From the NCBI RefSeq assembly GCF_009663685.2, contig NZ_RCOG02000014.1, positions 1-64,000 on the forward strand: a stretch of DNA of 64,000 nucleotides. Reading direction: 5' to 3'. The stretch comes from Cupriavidus sp. U2 (GTDB lineage Bacteria; Pseudomonadota; Gammaproteobacteria; Burkholderiales; Burkholderiaceae). The position numbers and the translations under genes are program-made. Shown here piece by piece: positions 57,454 through 64,000 of the stretch (position 1 is its first letter; every line of letters begins with the position of its first letter). A model generated the notes under the pieces. The model was not told the DNA's origin, did not search any database, and saw only the letters and a program-made list of their open reading frames with translations.

Positions 57454-59421
57454 ATGTCGAAGGGAGTATATCTGCGCCGGGCCGGCCGCTTCGCCTGGCT
57501 CGCGTTCGCGGGCGCGGTGCTGGCCATGCCGGCATACGCGCAGAAGAAGCCGGCGCCGTCGCGTCCGGCGCCGCAGCAGCCGGCCGCGTCGACGATGATT
57601 CCGTCCAGCCCGGACGACGCCTTCGTGGCGCTGCGCGAAGCGGCCCGCAAGAACGACGTGGACCGCGCCGCCGCCATTTCGGCCACGCTGGTCGATTACC
57701 CGATTCCCTCGTACGTCGAATACTTCCGCATCAAGCCGCAGATGTTCGATGCCGGCGGCCAGGCGCGCATCGACGCGCCCGACGCCGAAGTGGCGGCGTT
57801 CCTGCAGCGTTACCAGGGCGAGGCGATTGCAGACCGCATGCGCAACGACTGGCTGCTGGTGCTGGGCAAGAAGCGCGACTGGGCCAATTTCGATATCCAG
57901 TACCCGCAGTTCGTGCTCAAGGACGACACGCAGGTGGAGTGCTACGCGCTGCTGTCGAAGGCGCTCAAGGGCCAGAACGTGGCCGCCGAGGCGCGCGCCA
58001 CGCTGGTGGACCCGCGCTACTACGGCGACGGCTGCGTCGATCTGGTGGGCTACCTGGCGCAGAGCCAGCAGATCCAGCGTAGCGACGTGGCGTTCCAGGC
58101 ACGTCAGGCGCTGGAACAGAACTACACGACGCTGGCCGCGAAGATCGCGGCCGCCGTGCCCGATGCACGCGTGGACAGCGACGCGCTGGCCACCGTGGTG
58201 AAGATAGCCCGCAACGACCCGTCGCAGGCCGCGTCGTACCTGAACACCATCGCCGGGGGCCTGTCGCGCGACGAGCAAGGCGCCGCCTGGGGCGTGGTTG
58301 GCCAGTACGCGGCCAAGAAGCTGATGCCGGAAGCTGCAGGCTACTACCGCCGCCAGATGGACCTGGGCGGCAACCAGTGGCTGTCGGACGAAACGCAGGA
58401 GTGGCGCGTGCGCGCCGCATTGCGCCAGGGCGACTGGAAGCAGGTGCGCCAGTCGATCGAACTGATGCGCCCCGAGCTGCGCGCCAAGGACCCGGCGTGG
58501 ACATACTGGTACGCCCGCGCGCTGAAGGCCGACGGCCGTGCCGCCGAAGCCCAGGCGCAATTCCAGTCGATCGCGGGCCAGTTCCATTTCTACGGGCAGC
58601 TGGCCAGCGAGGAACTGGGCAACCGGATCACGCTGCCGGCCCGCACCACGGTCAGCGACGCCGAGGCCATGGCCATGCGCACGCGCCCCGGCTTTGTCCG
58701 CGCGCAGAAGTTCTATGACCTGAACCTGCGCTTCGAGGGCAACCGCGAGTGGAACTGGGAACTGCGCGGCATGAGCGATCGCGAACTGATCGCCGCCGCC
58801 GAGTACGCGCGCAAGATCGACCTGCTGGACCGCACGGTCAACACGTCGGACCGTACGAAGGCCGAACACGATTTCGCCCAGCGTTTTCCGATGCCGTATC
58901 GCGACATCATGCAGCGGGCCACCGACGACGTTGGCCTGGACATGGCCTGGGCGTACGGCCTGATCCGTCAGGAATCGCGCTTCATCATGAATGCGCGCTC
59001 GTCGGCGGGTGCGCACGGCCTGATGCAGGTGATGCCGGCCACGGCCAAGTACGTGGCGAAGAAGATCGGCATGGCCGACTTCTCGCCGTCGATGATGGGC
59101 GACCCCAATATCAATATCCTGCTCGGTACAAATTACATGAGCATGGTACTGACGGACCTCGACAGTTCATGGACGCTGGCGTCCGCCGGATACAACGCCG
59201 GCCCGGGACGCCCGAAATCGTGGCGTTCGAGCCTGTCGCGGCCCGTGGAAGGCGCGATCTTTGCAGAGACGATCCCGTTCACGGAAACGCGAACGTATGT
59301 CAAGAATGTGCTTTCCAACGCGACGTACTATGCTGCATTGATGAGTGGCCGTCCCCAGTCGCTGAAAGACCGGCTTGGGGTGGTCGCGCCGTCCTCTGTC
59401 ACGACGACCAGCCTGCCCTGA
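57454..59421 (+). CDS. slt: Soluble lytic murein transglycosylase (Slt70-like)
   Basis: The 655-residue periplasmic enzyme cleaves murein glycan strands. It has a signal peptide (1-29, MPAYAQ), a helical superhelical domain (about 50-460) and an SLT domain with catalytic Glu507 (GLIRQESRF), SSAGAHGLMQVMPATAK, NILLGTNYM and TLASAGYNAGPGR. The length matches Slt70. The products can be taken up by AmpG (23493). Confidence 0.96.
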   Translation: MSKGVYLRRAGRFAWLAFAGAVLAMPAYAQKKPAPSRPAPQQPAASTMIPSSPDDAFVALREAARKNDVDRAAAISATLVDYPIPSYVEYFRIKPQMFDAGGQARIDAPDAEVAAFLQRYQGEAIADRMRNDWLLVLGKKRDWANFDIQYPQFVLKDDTQVECYALLSKALKGQNVAAEARATLVDPRYYGDGCVDLVGYLAQSQQIQRSDVAFQARQALEQNYTTLAAKIAAAVPDARVDSDALATVVKIARNDPSQAASYLNTIAGGLSRDEQGAAWGVVGQYAAKKLMPEAAGYYRRQMDLGGNQWLSDETQEWRVRAALRQGDWKQVRQSIELMRPELRAKDPAWTYWYARALKADGRAAEAQAQFQSIAGQFHFYGQLASEELGNRITLPARTTVSDAEAMAMRTRPGFVRAQKFYDLNLRFEGNREWNWELRGMSDRELIAAAEYARKIDLLDRTVNTSDRTKAEHDFAQRFPMPYRDIMQRATDDVGLDMAWAYGLIRQESRFIMNARSSAGAHGLMQVMPATAKYVAKKIGMADFSPSMMGDPNINILLGTNYMSMVLTDLDSSWTLASAGYNAGPGRPKSWRSSLSRPVEGAIFAETIPFTETRTYVKNVLSNATYYAALMSGRPQSLKDRLGVVAPSSVTTTSLP

Positions 59422-59518
59422 TCCTGCAAAGCCCCGCATGGCGGCGGGGCGGCGGCTCCGTGACTGTCGGGACGCGTGCATCACGCAGCGTCACACGAAT
59501 CGTCACGGAGTCCGAAGC

Positions 59519-60541
59519 ATGAAGACCAGCAACGTCCTTGTCGTGGGGGGCGCCGGTTTCATCGGCAGCCACCTCGTGTCCCGCCTGGCCGGCGCGGCGA
59601 CCGCTTCCGGCGCGCCGCTCGATCCGGCCTCCAATCCTGACAGTCCTATCGCGCCCGACCGCATCGTGGTCGGCTCGCGCAGCGTCGAACATGCGCAGCA
59701 TCTGCTGCTGTTGCCGCGTGTGGAAGTGGCCGAGCTGGGCCTGGCCGACGCGGCTTCGCTGGACGATGCGATCGGCCCGCTGGGCGTCGATGGCATCGTC
59801 GTCAACCTGGTGGGCGTGCTGCACGGCGACCGCGGCGACCCGTACGGCCCTCAGTTTGCCGCCGCGCATGTCGATCTGCCGCGCCAGCTGGTGGAGGCCT
59901 GCAGCCGCACCGGCGTTCGCCGGCTGATCCACATGAGCGCGCTTGGCGCCGACCCGCAAGGGCCGTCGATGTACCTGCGCAGCAAGGGCGAAGGCGAGCG
60001 CATCGTGCGCGAGAGCGGACTGGACTGGACCATTTTCCGTCCATCGGTCGTGTTCGGCCCCGACGATCATTTTCTGAACCTGTTCGCCCAGTTGCAACAG
60101 ATGGCGCCGGTGGTGCCGCTGGCGTGCGCCCATGCGCGCTTCCAGCCCGTGTTCGTGATGGATGTGGTGCAGGCTTTCGTGAACGCGATGGCCAATGGAT
60201 CGACCGTCGGGCAGACCTACGAACTGGGCGGCCCGCAGGTGTACACGCTGGAGGAACTGGTCAAGTTCGCGGGCCATGCGTCGGGTCATCCGCGGCCGAT
60301 CATCGCACTGCCCGATGCGCTGGCGCGCATGCAGGCGGCCGTGCTGGAACACATGCCCGGCGGCACGGTGCTGTCGCGCGACAACCTCGATTCCATGCGC
60401 CTGGACAACGTGCTCGGCGCGCCCATGGCGGCGGAACTGGGTGTCCATCCGGTGAGCCTGGAGGTCGTGATGACCGACGTGCTGGCCGGCCGCAGCCGCG
60501 ACACGTTCCTCCAGTCCTTGCGCGGCAGCGTGCATCGCTGA
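59519..60541 (+). CDS. NAD(P)-dependent epimerase/reductase, NDUFA9-like
   Basis: The 340-residue SDR-type protein has the Rossmann motif VLVVGGAGFIGSHLV (6-20), HMSALGADPQGPSMYLRSKGEGE, FRPSVVFGPDDHFLNLFAQ and LGGPQVYTLEEL, which match the complex I NDUFA9-like family of bacteria. The substrate is unknown. It follows slt by 97 bp, with short GC-rich spacer. Confidence 0.88.
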   Translation: MKTSNVLVVGGAGFIGSHLVSRLAGAATASGAPLDPASNPDSPIAPDRIVVGSRSVEHAQHLLLLPRVEVAELGLADAASLDDAIGPLGVDGIVVNLVGVLHGDRGDPYGPQFAAAHVDLPRQLVEACSRTGVRRLIHMSALGADPQGPSMYLRSKGEGERIVRESGLDWTIFRPSVVFGPDDHFLNLFAQLQQMAPVVPLACAHARFQPVFVMDVVQAFVNAMANGSTVGQTYELGGPQVYTLEELVKFAGHASGHPRPIIALPDALARMQAAVLEHMPGGTVLSRDNLDSMRLDNVLGAPMAAELGVHPVSLEVVMTDVLAGRSRDTFLQSLRGSVHR

Positions 60542-60743
60542 AGCGCCGGCGGGCCACGGGGCACGCAATTTGCACCGATGTGATTGGCGCTCACAGCCTT
60601 GCGAGCGCAATTCATTTGGACGACGCGCGCCGCATCGATAGAATGTCTGGTTCGGGGCGCCTGGCGATTGACCGGCGCCCGCGCCTGTGTTTTTGCGCGT
60701 GTCGCATTTGTCCGCCTCTGTTTCCGCCCCCAAGGAATTTACG

Positions 60744-61433
60744 ATGAAGCTCGTCATCGGCAACAAGAACTATTCGTCCTGGTCGCTGCGTCCGTGGTTG
60801 CTGCTGCGTCACGCCGGCATCGAATTCGAGGAAATCCCGCTGCGCCTGTTCACGAAGGATTTCGGGACGGAGATTGCCCGCTACTCGCCCGCCGGCAAGG
60901 TGCCGGCGCTGATCGACGGCGACGTGACCGTGTGGGATTCGCTGTCGATCTCCGAATACGCGGCCGAGCGGTTTCCGCACAAGCAGCTGTGGCCGGCCGA
61001 CGTGGCGGCACGCGCCATGGCACGCTCGATCTGCGCCGAGATGCACTCGGGCTTCGGCAACCTGCGCAGCCAGATGCCGATGAACTGCACCGCCGTGCTG
61101 CCGGGCCTGGGCTGGAACGTAGCCGTGCAGCAGGACGTGGACCGCATCGCATCGATCTGGACCGACCTGCGTGCGCGCTACGGCGCCGGCGGGCCGTTCC
61201 TGTTTGGCGAATTTACGATTGCCGACGCGTTTTACGCGCCCGTGGTGAGCCGCTTCGCCACCTATGGCGTGCATCTGCCCGAAACCGCCAAGACCTACGC
61301 CGATTTCATCCTGGCCTTGCCGGCCATGCAGGAATGGGTGGCGGGCGCCCGCGAGGAGCGCGATTTCGTGCCGGCCGACGAACCCTACCGCACGCAGCCT
61401 GAACGGGCCGACGCGATCATCGTCACGAGCTGA
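60744..61433 (+). CDS. Glutathione S-transferase family protein
   Basis: The 229-residue protein has a thioredoxin-like N-terminus (NYSSWSLRPWLLLRHAGIEFEE, SPAGKVPALIDGDVTVWDSLSISEYA) with Ser as the likely catalytic residue and an all-helical C-terminus (GPFLFGEFTIADAFYAPVVSRF). The substrate is unknown. AAGGA precedes the ATG, and cca starts 2 bp after its stop. Confidence 0.92.
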   Translation: MKLVIGNKNYSSWSLRPWLLLRHAGIEFEEIPLRLFTKDFGTEIARYSPAGKVPALIDGDVTVWDSLSISEYAAERFPHKQLWPADVAARAMARSICAEMHSGFGNLRSQMPMNCTAVLPGLGWNVAVQQDVDRIASIWTDLRARYGAGGPFLFGEFTIADAFYAPVVSRFATYGVHLPETAKTYADFILALPAMQEWVAGAREERDFVPADEPYRTQPERADAIIVTS

Positions 61434-61435
61434 TC

Positions 61436-62677
61436 ATGCAGGTGTACGCCGTCGGCGGGGCCATCCGCGACCAACTGCTGGGCAAGCCGAGCCAGGATCG
61501 CGACTACGTCGTGGTGGGTGCCACGCCCGAGCAGATGGAAGCTGCCGGCTACAAGCCGGTGGGCAAGGACTTTCCGGTCTTCCTGCATCCGCAGACACGG
61601 GCCGAGTACGCGCTGGCCCGGACCGAGCGCAAGACGGCCGTGGGCTACAAGGGCTTTGCGTTCTATACCGGGCCCGATGTCACGCTCGAAGACGACCTGG
61701 TGCGCCGCGACCTGACCATCAATGCGATGGCGCAGGCAGTGGACGACCAGGACAACCTGGTGGGTCCGATCATCGATCCATACGGCGGCCGGCAGGACCT
61801 GCAGGCACGCCTGTTCCGCCATGTGTCCGACGCGTTTGCCGAGGACCCGGTACGCATCCTGCGCGCGGCACGCTTCGCCGCCCGCTTCCATGATTTCTCG
61901 GTGGCGCCGGAAACCGTCGCGTTGATGCGCAAGATGGTCGATGCTGGCGAGGTCGACGCCCTGGTGCCCGAGCGCGTCTGGCAGGAACTGGCGCGCGGCC
62001 TGATGGAGGCCCGGCCATCGCGCATGTTCGACGTGCTGCGCCAATGTGGCGCGCTGGCGCGGCTGTTGCCGGAGCTGGACCGGCTCTGGGGCGTGCCGCA
62101 ACGCGCCGACTACCACCCCGAGGTGGATACCGGCGTGCACGTGATGATGGTGGTGGACTACGCCGCCGCGCAGGGCGCGTCGCTGCCGGTGCGCTTTGCG
62201 GCGCTGACCCACGACCTGGGTAAGGGCACCACGCCGGAGGACGTGCTGCCGCGCCATATCGGCCACGAGCAACGCAGCGTGGATTTGCTGGAAGCGGTGT
62301 GCAAACGCCTGCGCGTGCCGAACGACTGCCGCGAACTGGCGCTGCTGGTGGCGCGCGAGCACGGCAACATCCATCGCTCGGAAGCGTTCGGCGCGGCCGC
62401 GCTGACGCGGCTGGTGGAGCGCAGCGACGCGCTGCGCAAGCCCGACCGGTTCGCCGAGGCGCTGCAGGCCTGCGAGGCCGACGCCCGTGGCCGGCTGGGG
62501 TTCGAGGATCGCGCCTATCCGCAGACCGCGCGGCTGCTGGCGGCCCGCGAGGCGGCGGCATCGGTCGATGCCGGGGCCGTGGCGAAAGCGTGTGGCGATC
62601 GGGTGGACCTGATCAAGGAGAAGGTGCACAAGGCGCGCGTGGCGGCCGTGGCGGAAAAACTGGGGCTGCCGGACTAG
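61436..62677 (+). CDS. cca: CCA-adding tRNA nucleotidyltransferase with HD domain
   Basis: The enzyme adds and repairs the tRNA 3' CCA. The 413-residue protein has YAVGGAIRDQLLG, QDRDYVVVG (catalytic Asp), RRDLTINAMA, the neck with EDPVRILRAARFAARF, and a C-terminal HD domain (ALTHDLGKGTTP) for phosphatase activity. It is the bacterial type with HD. It is co-directional with GST. Confidence 0.96.
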   Translation: MQVYAVGGAIRDQLLGKPSQDRDYVVVGATPEQMEAAGYKPVGKDFPVFLHPQTRAEYALARTERKTAVGYKGFAFYTGPDVTLEDDLVRRDLTINAMAQAVDDQDNLVGPIIDPYGGRQDLQARLFRHVSDAFAEDPVRILRAARFAARFHDFSVAPETVALMRKMVDAGEVDALVPERVWQELARGLMEARPSRMFDVLRQCGALARLLPELDRLWGVPQRADYHPEVDTGVHVMMVVDYAAAQGASLPVRFAALTHDLGKGTTPEDVLPRHIGHEQRSVDLLEAVCKRLRVPNDCRELALLVAREHGNIHRSEAFGAAALTRLVERSDALRKPDRFAEALQACEADARGRLGFEDRAYPQTARLLAAREAAASVDAGAVAKACGDRVDLIKEKVHKARVAAVAEKLGLPD

Positions 62678-62703
62678 ATCGCTTCCGAGCAGGCCCTACA
62701 GCC

Positions 62704-62898
62704 CTACAGCACCTTCCCGATCACCAGCGCCACCAGCGACAGCAGGATCGTCGAGGCGAACGGCAAGACGTATTCCTTGCCGAAGAGCCGGAAGCGCACG
62801 TCGCCGGGCAGGCGTCCGAGGCCGATCTTCTGCAGCCACGGCAACGCCGCCGACAGCACGATCACGCACAGGAAGATGGTGAAGGTCCAGCGCAACAT
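62704..62898 (-). CDS. DUF2905 small membrane protein
   Basis: The 64-residue protein has the typical DUF2905 features: a TM at about 4-20, LGRLPGDVRF and a TM at about 46-63. Function unknown. It follows the MidA-type gene (20 bp gap) on the same strand. Confidence 0.9.
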   Translation of the reverse strand: MLRWTFTIFLCVIVLSAALPWLQKIGLGRLPGDVRFRLFGKEYVLPFASTILLSLVALVIGKVL

Positions 62899-62918
62899 GG
62901 TGATGGCGTGTGGATCGG

Positions 62919-64000
62919 TCAGAGGGCGTAGCTGCGGTCGCCGCGAGCGAATCCGGCCAGCGGCAAGGCATCGTCGACATCGCGTGCCAGTGCGATGACC
63001 TTGAACAACTCACCCATTTCGGCCTCGCTGAGCAGCTTCTGCACCGCGTTGGCCTGCGGCAGGAAGTTGCGCGCGTCGGTCGGGTCGAGCGACATCATCA
63101 GCTCGGTAATCCCGGCGTTCATCAGAAAGCGCGCCTGCGAGGCAAAGCCTGCCACGGTGAGCCCCGCATCGACCGCCGCTTCGGCAATGCCGCTGAAATT
63201 CACGTGGGCGGTGATGTCCTGCAGGCCGGGGTACAGGAACGGATCGGGGTGCGCATGATGGCGGTAGTGGCACATCAGCGTGCCGCCCACGCGCTGCGCG
63301 TGGTAGTACTCCGATGCCGGGAAGCCATAGTCGATGAAGAACGCCGCGCCGCGCTTGAGCAGGGCGCCCACGGCGCGCGTGAAGCCTTCGCCTTCGGCAT
63401 GGGTCTCGGTGACCATATCGTGGTCGCCGGGCATCTCGTGGAGCTGCGCCGGCACGGCCGCGGCGTGGAGCAGCCGGTCTTCGTACGCGAACGTATCGCC
63501 CTGCCGCACCACGCCGCGCTCGTGCCATTGGCCGCCGATACGGGCGAAGAGCCGCACGGGCATGGCGTCGAGCACCTCGTTGCCGACGATGACGCCTTCG
63601 AAGCTGTCGGGCAGGGCATCGAGCCATTGCACGCGGCCCGCCAGATGGGGGGCGCGCTGCGCCAGCGTGTCCTGCTGCCGGGCGCGCAGTTCGCCGGACA
63701 GCTCGACGATGCTGTACGACTCGGGCAGCGCATTTTCCGATTCCAGGGCCAGCAACAGGTCGGCGGCCAGCCGGCCGGTGCCGGCGCCGAATTCCATCAC
63801 GCGCGGCAGCGACATCTGGACCAGCGGCGCGAACTGGCGGGCCAGCGTGCGGGCGAAAAACGGCGTCAGTTCGGGGGCGGTGATGAAGTCGCTGCCGTCG
63901 TCGGCGCCGCGCCCGAACTTGGCCGCGCCGCCGCTGTAATAGCCCAGGCGCGGGGCGTAGAGCGCAAGCGACATGTAGCGGTCGAAGCCGATCCAGCCGC
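62919..64000 (-). CDS. MidA/NDUFAF7 type SAM-dependent methyltransferase, 5' end cut by window edge
   Basis: The frame continues past the right edge: codons for GWIGFDRY precede the MSLALYAPRLGYYSGGAAKFG motif, the start of the NDUFAF7/MidA domain. The visible 360 residues have FITAPELTPFFARTLARQ, VMEFGAGTGRLAADLL (SAM site), VGNEVLDAMPVRLF, and YGFPASEYYHAQRVGGTLMCHYRHHAHPDPF. In mitochondria NDUFAF7 methylates complex I NDUFS2; the bacterial substrate is not set. The C-terminus is complete. Confidence 0.92.
   Translation of the reverse strand, partial: GWIGFDRYMSLALYAPRLGYYSGGAAKFGRGADDGSDFITAPELTPFFARTLARQFAPLVQMSLPRVMEFGAGTGRLAADLLLALESENALPESYSIVELSGELRARQQDTLAQRAPHLAGRVQWLDALPDSFEGVIVGNEVLDAMPVRLFARIGGQWHERGVVRQGDTFAYEDRLLHAAAVPAQLHEMPGDHDMVTETHAEGEGFTRAVGALLKRGAAFFIDYGFPASEYYHAQRVGGTLMCHYRHHAHPDPFLYPGLQDITAHVNFSGIAEAAVDAGLTVAGFASQARFLMNAGITELMMSLDPTDARNFLPQANAVQKLLSEAEMGELFKVIALARDVDDALPLAGFARGDRSYAL

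Overview
This window is GC-rich chromosomal DNA from a betaproteobacterium of the Burkholderiaceae, most likely Cupriavidus or a close Ralstonia relative. The evidence is the mix of a Zur/CobW zinc locus, a cysteine-poor DksA with a long N-terminal tail, RegB/RegA, a Bug-type solute-binding protein, a type 2 ArgC, a KdoO-type Kdo hydroxylase, MetX/MetW, and SAM-II, SAH and TPP riboswitches. No rRNA, tRNA or CRISPR array was seen. Almost everything is core metabolism; the accessory material is an IS3-type element cut by the left edge, two GC-rich tandem repeat arrays, and an MqsA-type antitoxin without its toxin.

Layout. 1-1042: end of an IS3 family element inserted in a tandem array whose repeat unit contains the 3' end of the neighbouring receptor gene. 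992-7872: zinc homeostasis: cobW (a variant without the metal motif), a small membrane protein and a ZnuD-like receptor in one operon, dksA, then zur and a canonical cobW. Matching Zur-box candidates lie before both operons. 8022-12371: a predicted fluoroacetate dehalogenase, a Bug periplasmic protein, and hslVU behind a heat-shock-like promoter. 12397-17593: copper and redox functions (YcnI, RegBA, PCuAC chaperone, a Cys-rich protein) plus a LysR regulator. 17739-20426: argB, a HAD nucleotidase and slmA. 20474-22491: metX-metW under a SAM-II type riboswitch with a terminator. 22624-28871: thioesterase, AmpG, an M48 protease, a small periplasmic protein, argC, mqsA and exoA. 28902-34585: pyrE, a patatin, PPK2, dapF and two lipid A acyltransferases. 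34725-37058: metK under a second SAM-II type riboswitch, then kdoO. 37068-43869: an aldehyde dehydrogenase, a GMC oxidoreductase, a chemoreceptor and an AidB-like dehydrogenase. 44051-52396: thiamine genes (TPP riboswitch, thiC-O-S-G-E, and thiD on the opposite strand) with a second repeat array. 52487-55501: SAH riboswitch, ahcY, a small membrane protein and metF. 55506-64000: mixed housekeeping genes (TfoX-like, Ub-Mut7-C, 5-FCL, Slt, an NDUFA9-like reductase, GST, cca, DUF2905 and a partial MidA/NDUFAF7 methyltransferase).

The genes work together most clearly in three modules. The first is zinc import and allocation under Zur. The second is the activated methyl cycle (metX, metW, metK, ahcY, metF), with three separate SAM or SAH riboswitches inside 32 kb. 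The third is thiamine synthesis under TPP. The observations most worth following up are the duplicated receptor-gene 3' ends, the SAM-II riboswitch paired with a terminator, the orphan MqsA with a near-canonical operator, the CobW lacking its CxCC motif, and the ThiE with a degenerate ThiD-like N-terminal domain.
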